Assembly (NCBI GenBank): GCA_020081605.1
Contig: JAHREC010000030.1
Span: 124,001 to 188,000 of the forward strand
Length of the DNA: 64,000 nt
Source of the DNA: Albifimbria verrucaria
Lineage: Eukaryota > Ascomycota > Sordariomycetes > Hypocreales > Stachybotryaceae
Reading direction: 5' to 3'
Shown here: positions 46,570 through 59,125 of the stretch, in pieces
How the letters are laid out: the number at the start of each line of letters is the position of its first letter
Numbering within the stretch: the first letter of the stretch is position 1
Program-made: the position numbers and the translations under genes
The notes under the pieces: generated by a model
Databases searched by the model: none
The model's input: the letters and a program-made list of their open reading frames with translations, nothing else
Told to the model about the DNA's origin: nothing

Positions 46570-48981
46570 ATGCTCCGAAGTCGCCAGGCCACCCGGGCCC
46601 TGAGGGCTCTGGGACACCAGACGCGCTCATTCACATCGACGCCTGCCGCTGCTGTCGTTCAAGCCCCCAAGAAGGTTCCCTCTGGTCAAAGGAATCAGGT
46701 CACCTCTGCTGCACCGTGAGTTCTGCCCTTTGTGCTTGTTGCCACCCAAATCTCCTCCCACCGTTCTCGGAGCTTGTGACGCTTGACCCGCGCGTTCCAG
46801 CGGCAGCACGCACTCCGAGACGGGACAAGATTGCAATTGGGAGTTTTATGATTCATCGGCTGACTTTTCGCCTGCAGACAAGTTCGACCTGTTCCCAGCC
46901 CCGGCTTCAACACCGAGGAGAAGGATCGCAGTCATGTTCAGCCTCTGGTCAACTCCCGGAGACCTGATATGGACGAGTCGTACGTACAGCCTTCCGCCTT
47001 GATAATTCAACGTTCAATTGGACTTACAATTCTTCAATAGTTTCATCGGAAAGACTGGTGGCGAGATCTTCCACGAGATGATGCTGCGTCAAGGAGTCAA
47101 GCACATCTGTACGCATTTCTTTTCCTTCCTCTGCCCACAACCTCGAGCTTTATGCTGACTTTTGTTTCTCATAGTTGGATATCCCGGTGGTGCCATTCTC
47201 CCCGTTTTCGATGCCATCTACAACTCGAAACACGTTGACTTCATCCTGCCTAAGCACGAGCAGGGTGCCGGCCACATGGCTGAGGGTTATGCCCGTGCCT
47301 GTGGCTTGCCTGGTGTTGTTCTCGTCACATCTGGCCCTGGTGCCACCAACGTCATCACCCCTATGCAGGATGCTCTGTCTGACGGAACACCCATGGTTGT
47401 CTTCTGCGGTCAGGTTCCCACTACCGCTATTGGTAGTGACGGTTTCCAGGAGGCCGATGTTGTGGGAATTTCCCGAGCCTGTACCAAGTGGAACGTCATG
47501 GTGAAGAACGTTGCTGAGATGCCTCGCCGAATCAACGAGGCTTTCGAGATCGCTACCAGCGGACGCCCGGGCCCCGTTCTCGTTGAGCTGCCCAAGGATG
47601 TCACTGCCGGTGTCCTCAGGAAGGCTATCCCTACCGATACCGCCCTGCCCTCGTTGCCCAGCGCTGCTTCCCGTGCGGCCACCGAGTTCAACGCGCAGCA
47701 CCTTGGTTTGACCATCAAACGCGTTGCCAAGCTCGTAAATATCGCTAAGAAGCCCATCATCTACGCCGGCCAGGGTATCATCCAGTCCCCAGGCGGCCCC
47801 GAGCTTCTGAGAGAGCTCTCCGAGAAGGCTTCCATCCCCGTCACCACTACCCTGCATGCTCTCGGTGCCTTTGACGAGCTGAACGAGAGATCTCTGCACA
47901 TGCTTGGCATGCACGGCTCTGCCTATGCCAACATGGCCATGCAGGAGGCTGATCTCATCATCGCTCTCGGTGCCCGCTTTGATGACCGTGTCACTCTAAG
48001 CATTCCTAAGTTTGCTCCTGGCGCTAAGGCCGCCGCTCTGGAAGGCCGTGGTGGCATTGTTCACTTCGAGATCATGCCCAAGAACATCAACAAGGTTGTT
48101 CAAGCGACCGAGGCTGTCGAGGGCGATGTCGCCACCAGCCTGAAGCATCTGGTTCCCAAGGTTGAGGCACGCACTATGGAGGATCGCAAGGAGTGGTTTG
48201 GCAAGATCAACGAGTGGAAGGCTAAGTGGCCCCTGAGCCATTACGAGCGTGCTGAGCGACACGGCCTCATCAAGCCGCAGACTGTGATTGAGGAGCTCAG
48301 CAACCTGACCGCAGATCGCAAGGACAAGACCTACATCTCGACTGGTGTGGGCCAACATCAGATGTGGACGGCCCAGCACTTCCGCTGGAGACACCCCGTA
48401 CCATGATCACCTCTGGTGGTCTGGGAACCATGGGTTACGGCCTACCCGCCGCCATTGGTGCCAAGGTTGCTAAGCCTGATGCCCTGGTCATTGATATCGA
48501 TGGTGATGCTTCGTTCAACATGACCCTGACTGAGCTGTCTACCGCATCGCAGTTTAACATTGGTGTCAAGGTCATTGTCCTGAATAACGAAGAGCAGGGC
48601 ATGGTCACCCAGTGGCAGAACCTGTTCTACGAGGATCGTTACGCACATACCCATCAGGTCAACCCCGACTTCATCAAGCTCTCCGAGGCCATGAACGTCC
48701 AGTGCCGAAGAGTCTCCAAGCCCGAGGAGGTCAAGGAAAGCCTGAAGTGGCTGATTGAGACCGATGGCCCTGCCCTGCTGGAGGTCATCACGGACAAGAA
48801 GGTGCCTGTTCTGCCCATGGTGCCGGCTGGCTCAGGTCTGCACGAGTTCCTTGTCTTCGATGGAGGTACGTATTGATTTCGGACTCACTATTATTTTGGT
48901 CACATGCTAACTATTGTAACAGAGAAGGACAAGAAGCGCAGAGAGCTGATGCGCGAGCGAACCGGCGGCTTGCACGGTTAA
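46570..48981 (+). CDS. ILV2: acetolactate synthase, catalytic subunit
   Basis: Exons 46570-46715, 46878-46979, 47041-47108, 47175-48865 and 48923-48981. The N-terminus MLRSRQATRALRALGHQTRSF is Arg/Ser-rich like a mitochondrial import signal. Then come [27 protein letters not shown], the ThDP-contacting Glu in HEQGAGHMAEGYAR, a FAD-binding middle domain (VTTTLHALGAFDELNERS), GGLGTMGYGLPAAIGAK, the ThDP/Mg block DIDGDASFNMTLTELS and the end DKKRRELMRERTGGLHG. It condenses two pyruvates, or pyruvate plus 2-oxobutyrate, in the first shared step of valine, leucine and isoleucine synthesis in mitochondria. One base is missing at CCCC 48394-48397; restoring it joins FRWRHP to RTMITSGG and gives 688 residues, the normal size. 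Confidence 0.93.
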
Positions 48982-50070
48982 AATACGTTTCTATTTGTCT
49001 CATTATACCATGTTCTTGACATTTATTATGACTGCTCGTACCTTCAGTGAAGGATTTTGCTATTGCTTTGCTGCATTTTCGGGTGGGTGTGGCTTCGCAT
49101 TTTTTTGGGAGACGGCACCCGTAAAAGTACTGGAATAGGTTTCACACTTTGAATTTTCATGGGATAATCATGGTCTGAGAAGACTGAGATGAAACGGTGG
49201 AGGTGAATTGAGTGAGCTACGTGGAACGCTGCACTTCCCCATACGTGGGGTAAGCAGAGTTGGAGAGAGTTGGGGACCAACGGCGCGCAGCTGCGAAGCC
49301 TTATTGGTTGTACATATTCTGTAGCGGAGATGAAACGTATGGCCTTGTGAATTTGGATTCAATTTATCCAGTATCTGATGTCTGCGGTAAATTTTGTGAG
49401 ATGTTGTGAGGTGGAACAGGGCGAGTTGAGTCGGCTTGTATACAGATCTCTCTACCTGGGCCCTTTCGTGTATAAGCGCGTAAGTACTGTGCTCCATACG
49501 GTTGGTTGGCTGGCATAGGCAGAGTAGTGGGAAATTTTGTGTGTAAGTCAACGACAGGTAATCGTGTAATTACAATAGGATCCACGCTCTATGGTATGCA
49601 CAGACGGGGCCCATCTTTACTCCGTAATCGCAGCTGGTTGGGGTCTCTTTGGTTATGGGCACACGCCACACAAACAAGATGGGGAAAATCCGTGTTACCG
49701 GTATCGTCGGTGTCGACACACTATACTTGCTGTACGGTGTCACAGAAGCCAACAGCAGAACAAGCTGCTGACAGTCAGAAGCTTAGTCGGTACTGGGCCT
49801 TTTTCAGTTCATCGATATTACTTGAAATGGGATTTCCAACTAAGACCCGGCCGTTGTAATGCAGACATGATCGGAAATCATCGGGCTTACCTAAGACGGA
49901 GGGTCGGCAAAAAGCCGAGGTGATGACTTTTTTTTATCTGGATAAGAGGCTTTTGACGCGCTTGATCTAAATGTGCCGCACGACATGTCGCAAGGGCGTG
50001 ACAAGTCCTCGTCAAATCGCTGATTCTCGCCTCTTTCCCTACGATAAAGAAATAGCATCGTCGTGACACA
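48982..50070. other. intergenic between ILV2 and ADE4
   Basis: No supported gene; it holds the ILV2 3' region and the ADE4 promoter. No specific purine-control site was identified. Confidence 0.45.
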
Positions 50071-52650
50071 ATGTGTGGTGTTTCGGCCATTTTGGTATGT
50101 CCTCGTCCTCCTTCTCGTTCTGTGTGCCCCTCCCCGCGTCCGGAGAGCCCCACGTCCTGGGAAGACGACACATGCCCTGCCAGACGGGCGACGTGGGAAG
50201 ACTTGGAGCGAGGAAACGTGCTGACCGTCTTGATAGTTGGGCGACCCGAAAGCCACTACGGCTGCCATCGATCTCCATGAATCGTTGTACTTCCTACAAC
50301 ACGTCAGTGCCCCGATCGCCGCTACAGTCTCGACAATATAAACTTGTCGTTGGATGGACATGGACGCTGACTCCAGCAACAGCGCGGACAGGATGCTGCC
50401 GGTATTGCCGTGTCCCAGGGCGGCAGGGTCTACCAGTGCAAGGGTAACGGACTTGCCGCCAAGGTCTTCGACGAGGGCCGACGCACCGCCGACCTGCCCG
50501 GCTTCATGGGGTATGTCTCACCGCCGGCGACGAGCTGGCTGGCAACTGTATAGACACGGGGCTGACGAATCTTAGCATCTCGCATCTGAGATACCCTACC
50601 GCCGGAACCGCATCTGCGTACGCTTTACCAGAGTTTGACTCTACCCCGGGAGTGCTTGGATGTGGACTGACAGCGCGCCGGAAAACAGATCGGAAGCTCA
50701 GCCCTTCTTCGTCAATGCGCCGTATGGCCTGTCCATGAGTGTTAACGGAAACCTCGTCAACACTCCGGAGCTTCTCAGCTACTTGGACAACGAGGCTCGA
50801 CGCCACGTAAACACCGATTCCGACTCGGAAGTCCTGTGAGCTTGGCCTTTCCTGCGACACCGGCCTGCTCCGTTCGCTAACTCGGATTGTCTAGGCTCAA
50901 CATCTTTGCCCACGCCCTCAGCGAGCTGGGCAAGCCCAGAGCCAACGTGGAGGATGTTTTCACTGCGTTGCGCGAAGTGTACGCTAGGTGCCACGGTGCC
51001 TTTGCCTGTACCGCTATGCTTGCCGGCTTCGGTATCCTGGGCTTCCGGTGAGTCTCAGCAGACACGGTAAATTCGAGTACCGAAACCAAATGCTGACTTC
51101 CAATTTAGTGATGAGAATGGTATCAGGCCCCTTTGTCTGGGATCCCGACCATCTGAGACCCTTGAGGGCGCCACAGACTACTTCCTCGCTTCGGAGTCAG
51201 TTGCTCTGTCACAGCTTGGATTCAAGAACATTATCAACATTCTTCCCGGCCAGGCTGTCTTTATCCAGAAGGAGGTATCCCCAGTTCCGCCAAGTTGTTG
51301 AGAGGAAGTCGTACACTCCGGATCTTTTCGAGTATATCTACTTTGCTAGACCGGATAGCTATATCGATGGAATCTCTGTTCACCGCAGCCGTCAGAACAT
51401 GGGTATCAAGCTGGCTAGCAGGATGAGAGAGGTTCTTGGTGAGGAGGGTATCAAGAATATCGATGTTGGTAAGTTACCCAGACCGTCTGAGACTACCTCC
51501 AATTCTTGGCACCTTCCGGTCACCTTGCATAAGGACATTGCTAACGCTTCGTCTAGTCGTTCCGATTCCGGAAGTAAGAAATCCTTACGGACGATGCTTG
51601 GAATTATGTATGCTGACCATGTTGTGAATAGACCAGTAACACAGCCGCTGCCACGCTGGCTAAGGAGCTGGACAAGCCATTTTCTAACGCGCTTGTAAAG
51701 AATCGTTACGTTTTCAGAACCTTCATTGTACGTCTTGACCATCCAATACCGCGATTTATGAACGATGCTAACACCACATAGCTTCCTGGCCAGGAGGCTC
51801 GGCAAAAAGCGTGCGGCGAAAGCTCTCGCCCATTGCAGCCGAGTTTGAGAACAAGGTCGTCTGCTTGGTTGATGACAGTATCGTGAGAGGAACCACTTCA
51901 CGAGAAATCGTATGTGACTACGTGGCAAATAGTTAACACAACGCTGACGTGCTGTCCATTTAGGTTCAAATGGTCAAGGAATGCAATGCAAAGCGAATCA
52001 TCTTTGTATCCTGCAGCCCCGAGATCACCCACCCACACATTGTAAGTATTTAATCCACATCTATGCAATGCGCATAATGCCCGGTAATCTGAAAATTTAC
52101 TAACAAAAACTCTTTAGCACGGCATTGATCTTGCCGATCCAGCTCGTAAGCATTAGCCCAGGAGACCAAGATGGATTTGAATTTACTGACACGATCATAA
52201 AGAACTTCTCGCCCACGAAAAATCGATTGAAGAGATGACTGATGCTATCCAATGCGATCGTCTAGTTTTCCAGACACTTGACGACTTGAAGTCTGCGTGC
52301 TTGGAAGCAGCTGACGGCAAGAGCGAAGTCAATGGCTTCGAGGTCGGAGTCTTCTGTGGCCGATACACAACACCAGCTCCTTGGAGTACTTTGAGCGTTC
52401 AAGTCGACTACACGCCAAGGCGAAGAAAAGAGCGCGGCTCTCGCCTACAGGAATGGACCCGGCGGCGCCATCTTGGTTGGCAGTGGTGGTCCTGTAAATG
52501 GAACAGCGTCATATGAGACGTTGGACGACTCTGGGATTATGAGCCCAGAGTACCGAGAGGACGTCAGGTATGTTCTTCCAAGCAACTTCCGAGTAGAATT
52601 TCAAAAACTAACAGCACTGCAGCATTCATAATTACGCAAGCAGGTCATAG
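50071..52650 (+). CDS. ADE4: amidophosphoribosyltransferase (purine synthesis), five frame breaks
   Basis: Fourteen exons: 50071-50094, 50237-50302, 50383-50510, 50576-50617, 50689-50835, 50895-51047, 51109-51468, 51557-51573, 51632-51727, 51782-51909, 51964-52041, 52118-52145, 52203-52567 and 52623-52650. It starts MCGVSAIL, so Cys2 is the N-terminal nucleophile of the glutaminase domain; [22 protein letters not shown], and NGNLVNT follow. The phosphoribosyltransferase part has [22 protein letters not shown] and the PRPP loop [17 protein letters not shown]. It makes 5-phosphoribosylamine from PRPP and glutamine, the first step of purine synthesis. Single bases are missing at GG 51271, CCCC 51279-51282, AAAAA 51804-51808, and near 52383 and 52434. 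With these restored the chain is 554 residues, normal for the family. Confidence 0.9.
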
Positions 52651-53077
52651 GGTATTTATCTTTGATAGAGGAGGATGCGTGCATTCGCGGCAATGGGAAT
52701 AGAGGCTCGTATTACGAATGCTTGGAGCACGCTTCGCCAAGATTGGCGCGAGCGCCTCAGAGCGTTGAAATTAGAAAAAGGAGGTCATATTCACGATACA
52801 AAATATGGAATTATATGTAGCTCTTTATCCTACATCCGTATGATATGCTTTTAGTACAATCCATAAGTAACCTTATTGATGACTGTATTGCCTTTTGAAA
52901 CATCGATAATTCTGTGCCTATGTGGTCCTATCTTAGTCTAAGCATCAGATGCTGCTCTTACAGCTCCTAGGGCTTGTATTCCATCGTGAGCCCTCTCTTT
53001 CGTTTATCCAGTCCTTCATCATTACTCATAGTCATTATATAAATAACTGGCTCAGATCGTTACATGAACTATCAAAC
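52651..53077. other. short intergenic gap between convergent genes
   Basis: These 427 bp hold the 3' ends of ADE4 and the NLR gene. AT-rich; no gene. Confidence 0.45.
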
Positions 53078-56000
53078 TCAATTAAGATGTGCTGGTATCT
53101 TGAACAGTACCGCGGGTAGCTGGTTCTCCGCCACGTATGCCTGTTCATGTCCGTTTCTTGGATGGGCCGCCTGGAAAGCCAGCATATCTTGGCGTGCGAG
53201 CTTCGTAGCTGTGGCAAGTGGATGCTCCGAAACGCTGATTTTCTTGAAGCCTATAATAGCCTCGTTGCAAACCTCGATGCTCTTGTCGAGCATGCCTTGC
53301 ATTTGATAGCACCGGGCAAGTTCAATCAGTGTTCCTAGGCGATCAGGATGGTAGTCTCCTCGACGAGAATCCATCTCCTTCTGGCATTCTACTACTTGGA
53401 TTAGAATGGACTCTGCTTCGGTGAGACGTCGTTGCTGAACAAGAATGCAGGCCAGGGTGTGCCGGCCGAACAATATACCAATATGTTTAGGGTCTAAATT
53501 TCGTTCGGCTATAGCCATGGCTTTCCTGGCAATGTCCTCTGCCTCGTTCCAGCTTCCCAAGGCACACTTGACAATGGCACTGTTAGCCACGGCAAGAAGT
53601 GTGAATGGGTTCTCTTTGCCGAGCTTCGTAGCTCTAGTAGTCCTGACTTCGTCTATCATCTCCAAAGCCTTCTCAAGATGCTGTCCGCCCAACAGGACGG
53701 CAACTCGACTACAGCTCTCTTTTGCAAAGAGAGTGCGTTCATGTTCTGGCCCATGTATCTTTTCCATTCTTTCAATCACCGTCAAGTGTAACTGGTGTGA
53801 TTCTTCGAAATCTTTCTGATTCCAGAACTTCGCAATTGTACGTGCATAATCATCCATGATATGCAGCGTATCTGGGTCGTTAGGGCCCAAAGCCTTCTGC
53901 AGCCCTTCTAATGCCTGTTCCTGTAGTTTACGAGCCACTGTGTACTGGCCCTGCAGCCAACGGGTCCTTCCCAGTTGGCCCATGACTCTAAAGGTCTCTG
54001 GGTGATGGATTCCTAGCGAGGCCCTGCAAGTATTAAGGACGGATATTTGAAGCTTGATTGCTTCCGTGCTCTGGCTCATCTGCCAATAGATGCCAGAGAG
54101 GGCCAAAGCAACTTGCCTCGAGCGTTTGTGGTCAGGGCCAAGAAGGCGACAAAGATAGCTGTATACATCCTTCAGAAGAGTTTCTGCTTGTGCCCATTGA
54201 CCACACCTGGCATAAATTGAGCCGAACTTTGCCTTCATGCGTAGCTTATCTGGGTCCACTGTAGAACCTGAAAATAGCCACGAGGTCCAAGAGTCGGCTT
54301 CTTTGAGGCGCAAACGCTGCTGTGCGGCATCGCGACACTTTTGGACATGCTCAATATGGGAGAGAATGCTGACATGGTATCTATCATCTTCGGCGCTGAG
54401 TCCGAGTGGTGGTAGTAGTATGGAACTGGAGAGCACCATTCCTGCGATATCAGCCCATAAAATTTGATCGGCCAGCTTCATTTTTGGTCTTTCTCTTGCC
54501 CATTGATGTACGATTGGATGCATCGTGTATGTATCATTGATAATATTATGGTTGACCAAAGCCATTTGCCTCAGCTCCTTAAGAGCATATCTTATTCGAT
54601 CCTCGGATATGTCTATGCGACCAGTGATTCTTCCATCTCTGATCACGGCTGGTAGTGGCGCAGGACCTCTGTTTTTCATAAGGTAGGCGACGAATAGCAT
54701 TCCTGTTGATCTGAACCATTCATCCCAGGTAGGCTTGTGGGATTGAGCATCCAAGCGTTCTTGTTGTGCATCTTTCTGTTCTTGCTGACGCTCCAGGTCC
54801 CCATTTCTTAAAGCTCTGCTCAGAATATCTCGAGATATGTTCTCTGAATGAAAAAAGGCAAATGTTTTCAGGAGCTGAATCGCATCCAGAGTTGCCTCAG
54901 TATTTCGTTGCTCCAGTTGTTCATAACATAGCTCCCAAGTTGCGAAGACGATGACTTCATTGCCACTGCTTTTTGCCGCCATTGCTTCTGTTCGGACCTT
55001 TTGCCAACTGCGGCTGTAGAAGGCTAGAAAGTCCTTCAAGCCACAAAGCCCATCCCTGATGGCAGCACCGGCATGAACAATGGCTAGGGCCAGAAGCCCA
55101 AGAGCCTCTGTGATAGCATGAGCCAGCTGTTCACAAGTCATATCCCAAGGCATTGGTTGGCCTGATGCCTTAAGGAGGAGGTCGGTCGCCTCGTTGGAAT
55201 CAAGGCCAGCAAAATCATAGTACCCTGGGCCAACATTACCATGTAACTTGTATGCCGGATTTCTGGTTGTTACCAGTATATGCCCACCATTGCCTTTGGG
55301 AAACAGCTTCTCTAGACTTATTGAAGCGTCATCAGCATTGTCGATGATGAGAAGCCATCTTTTTCCAAGTTTGCCAGCCAGTGTAATGCTGCTGTTGTAT
55401 TTCTCTCGCGTCCGGCAAGTGCAGCTATATCCCTAATGTTTGCTCGATGCGGTCTGGGGTGCTCGCATCAACCCAAAAGACTCCCCAAAATCTAGGCAAG
55501 TTGACAAGTCAATAAATGCCATTTCTTACACATTCACTCTGCAACTGACCTATGCCTGTTATCCTCCGCAAATTTACAGCAGAACTGGGTTTTGCCTGAA
55601 CCGCCTAACCCATGGATAACAAAACGTCTTTGGCGTTGGTAGCGGAGACCGCCTGGTGGCTGAATGAAGATATCTCTAAGCTCATTGAGCAATACATTTC
55701 TGCCTGTAAAGATACTGCTAACAGATTGCGGAATATAAAAGAACTCATTCTTAGATTCCAGCATCAAAGACTCTGCTGCAGAGGCCACGGAGGCCTGGAG
55801 CTCCTTGAGGGCTGCCAATGCAGCAGCATCATAGTATCTGCTGTCGGCCGTATCGATGGATTGCTGAAGGCTGTCTATTCGTGATTTTATCCCTTATCAA
55901 AACCTTCCAGGCTGGCGGAGAGATCGTGGAAAGAGCGGGCGCTATGGTTCCGAGATAATCGAGCGTCTTGGCTATTGAGCAGGATTGTCAGCGTGGTGTT

Positions 56001-56540
56001 CAATAAATGAGTGGGCAGAATCCAGGAGTATCCTGTCCTGAATGGGCGTACTTGAACTTACTAGGTAATACTAGTCAACAGGAGCGCTATTGCACTCTTG
56101 TACGTAGACAGTTCCTTTTGGTAATGTAGCAACTCATCTTCCCTGGATCGTTTCCTATGCACCTTGCCAAGGAGAGCACGCCGACTTGAAGGATCTCGTT
56201 GACTATCTCCACAAACCTCCGAGACAAGTTGCTCCAGTTTTTCAAGCAATATTTGGCAATTTTCCAATGAACGTTCCAGTCTCTTCCAAAGACCGACAGG
56301 TGAGGATGAGCTGCCCAGAAGGTTGCTATTCGACGATTCCATGTCCGAGTTCCCATAGCTACTAAAGGTTTCCTTTACCAAAAAGCAAACATCTTGTAGC
56401 GCCTCTACCTCACGCACTAAACTTGTTATCTGGTCATTGATTATGACGGTGTCATTGCGATATTTCCGAACATATTGCACAAATCGAACGCAAATGTCGG
56501 CCAAGCCCACAGAGCCTGCGACAATGGACAATGGGTCCAT
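53078..56540 (-). CDS. NLR-type STAND protein: HeLo-like N-domain, NB-ARC, TPR repeats
   Basis: Exons 56062-56540, 55550-55971 and 53078-55491, with introns of 90 and 58 bp. Residues 1-160 start MDPLSIVAGSVGLADICVRFV, the hallmark of the fungal Helo_like_N group, whose members can trigger cell death. The NB-ARC core follows: STFTGR-like site (SIFTGRNVLL), Walker A in FVIHGLGGSGKTQF, Walker B in WLLIIDNADD, HILVTTRNP, and a winged-helix region with IVHQWARERP. The last 400 residues hold about seven 42-residue TPR repeats (for example ALEGLQKALGPNDPDTLHIM). Single bases are missing near 55884-55893, 55431-55436 and at TTTTT 55360-55364; restoring them gives 1105 residues. By family knowledge it is a cytosolic receptor in non-self recognition or regulated cell death; the ligand is unknown. 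It is divergent from the P450 at 57222. Confidence 0.87.
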
Positions 56541-57221
56541 TGCAGTTGATATTTCATATTACTGAAAATCAGGCTAAGATTATATAGGGACTTCTCCCAG
56601 AAACATAAGGGCCATAGCAGCAGACACAGACTCGGGCTGCGTCGATATCGTGATGAGTGGGCGAGACAGCGAGGTAAGGAAACCACGGACTCGACGAGAA
56701 TCGTCGATAAGGCTTCGCAGCAACAGTTTGCGGGGATTACGCCTCGTTCCGATGAATACAAGGCACCGGTCATGAGAGCCTCCGTTGCTGCAGTGTGGCA
56801 CACCTGGCCAGTTCTATTGGTTTGATGCAACGTGGTGGGCGGCTATGACCCCCGGTCAGGGATTTTTCAGCTACGTGCTGCACTTTTCAGTGGCTATCTT
56901 TCCCGTGCTGACACAAGAATCCAAGGTGTTAGCTGGGCGTTACCACTCATATTATGCAGTTGGTTCCAGCACATCTGTTTTCGTCCAGGAGCTGTTTTAT
57001 CCCTTTGGCCCGATCACTGGTACGATGCAAGGTAACCCTTTTCGGGGCCTCATTTGCCGCCCTCAATTTTCAAGGCCATGCCTTACCTTGACTCCTAAAC
57101 TTCCACTCTTTCTGAGTTCCGCCGGTATATAGAGCTCGAGTTTGATTTGTGAATCTTCTCGCGAATCATTGACAGAACAGTTCCGCTTTCGAATACTACC
57201 GATACCATATTCTAGTCAAGG
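56541..57221. promoter_or_regulatory. divergent promoter region of NLR and P450 genes
   Basis: These 681 bp separate the two start codons. A TATATAGG element sits at about 56581-56588 in the minus-strand leader, close to the NLR start, and GGTATATAGAGCTC at about 57123-57136, some 90 bp before the P450 start; both could be TATA boxes. The small open frames inside are not supported. Confidence 0.45.
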
Positions 57222-59125
57222 ATGACCTATCCTGCTTTGTCCAGTCTTGTGGTCTTCTGCCTGTTGGTTCGGTGGATTTGGACAACGGCCCGTAAGAGAC
57301 AGGTAAGAGTCGCCCCCATGATCCTGATTAATGGGATTACCAACACCCTCATGATTATTAGCTCGAGAAAGCTCTTGAGATTGAACACGGATGTCAGCCC
57401 CTAAAGCCGTGGAAATCCGACTGGCCTCTTGGATTAGACTTGCTGTACAAAGCTTTTCAATACTCCAAAAAGGAGCGAATTCTTCAGTTCTTTCTTCATG
57501 TCGTAGAAGACTCGGGAACTACATTTGAGCAAAATCTTCTCGGTGCACGAGGCATTGACACAATTGATCCTCAGAATATTGAAGCCGTTCTCTCGACAGA
57601 TTTCGCTAGTATGTTGATCTTTCGTTGACTTGATAGCATCCTCAATGGATTGCTTGAACATGCTTTACTGATTCTTGTGCACAGACTACGATTTGGGCCT
57701 GCGTCCACCTACGTTTCACCCCTTACTTGGTAGTGGCATCTTCACCCAGGATGGAGCTGCATGGAAACATTCTCGCCAACTTCTGCGGCCTCAATTTTCA
57801 TCCAACCGATATCAAAACTTCCTACAAATCCAAAACTGCGTGCAACAGCTCATTCAAACCATTCCATCCAATGGCAAAGTTGATTTGCAACCATTGTTCT
57901 TCAAACTCACCTTTGATACCACAATGTTCCTCCTCTTTGGAGACGCCGTGTCTGCCATGGATTGGGGTGCAGTGAGTGGCCAAGAAACAACCTTCGCGCG
58001 CGCCTTCAACACAGCTCAGGATTATCTTGCTCATCGTGGACGGCTGGGAGATCTCTATTGGCTGCTAAACACTAATGAATTCCGCAAGGCTTGCGAAACT
58101 TGTCACCAATTTGTCGACTTTGCTGTTGAGAGAGCCATTGAAGCGTCAGCAACGGATAGTACAAGCGGTGATGATCTTGACGAGGCAAACTACGTTTTTA
58201 TTGATGCCCTTATCAAGCAGACCCAAGACAAGCGAGTTTTGCGAGACCAATGTCTCAACGTCTTGCTTGCTGGGAGGGACACTACAGGATGTTGTTTGAC
58301 GTGGACATTGTACGTTAAAGTCATCTATCAACTTCTGAGTATGCTAATATCTTTTATTTAGTCGACTGCTTGCCCGGCATCAAAGCGTCCTGCACCGTTT
58401 GCGGGAAGAAGTGGAGCAGACTTGTGGACTTGGATTAAACGCTGAGCTTCCAACTAGAGAGCAACTCAAGCAAATGACATACCTCAACCTTGTCATTAAA
58501 GAAGGTGTGTAGACTTTGCCTCGAGCACGAAATAAATCAAATCATGGATATTGCTAATAATTGAGCTTCAAGTCCTCCGTCTCTATCCATCTGTGCCAGT
58601 TAACTCTCGCTCAGCCACTAAAATGACAACCCTCCCCACAGGGGCGGTCCGGACGGTACTTCTCCGATCCTCGTACGTCCAGGCGAGGCTGTTGGGTACT
58701 GTGTATATGCTATGCATAGACGCAAGGATATTTATGGAGATGACGCGCTTGAGTTCCGCCCCGAGCGATGGGAAGGAGATGCGTTGAAAAACATAGGTTG
58801 GGCCTACCTACCATTCAACGGTGGGCCTCGAATATGTCTTGGACGTGAGTCCCCGTTTCTTCCCCTTCATTCTAGTCATTGCAAGGTAATTATGGTTGTT
58901 ATTTTTTCTAATCCTGAGCCTAAACTCGCAGAGGAATTTGCCCTTCTTGAGGTTGCATATACCGTAGCACGATTAGTGCAAGTCTTTCCTGACATCAAGG
59001 TACCTGGCAATGAGCCAATGGTCGGAGTTGGCGAAGAGCGGCAGACGTTGACCTTGGTTGTTGCTTGTGCTGACGGATGTCGTGTTGCTTTGGGACAAGA
59101 CACTCCAACGACTTCAAGCGAATAG
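57222..59125 (+). CDS. cytochrome P450, CYP52-like
   Basis: Six exons: 57222-57302, 57362-57608, 57685-58309, 58362-58504, 58573-58844 and 58932-59125. A membrane anchor (LVVFCLLVRWIW) leads into FEQNLLGARGIDTIDPQNIEAVL, LLGSGIFTQDGAAWKHSRQLLRPQF, the I-helix LLAGRDTT, the K-helix E-V-L-R in VIKEVLRLYPSVP (split by intron 4), FRPERW, and the heme loop FNGGPRICLGQEFALLE (Cys is the iron ligand; split by intron 5). Block order and spacing resemble the CYP52/CYP539/CYP63 group of alkane and fatty-acid omega-hydroxylases, acting in the endoplasmic reticulum with a P450 reductase. One base is missing at GGGG 58641-58644; restoring it joins LPTGGG to PDGTSPILV and gives 520 residues. The exact substrate is unknown. 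Confidence 0.88.

Noticed and set aside
47150..47914. 254-codon open frame antisense to ILV2
   Set aside because: Mirror of the acetolactate synthase coding bias; no domain.
50071..52650. ADE4 as a true pseudogene
   Set aside because: All five breaks are single losses in or near short runs, splice sites and motifs are all kept, and the same pattern affects other essential genes.
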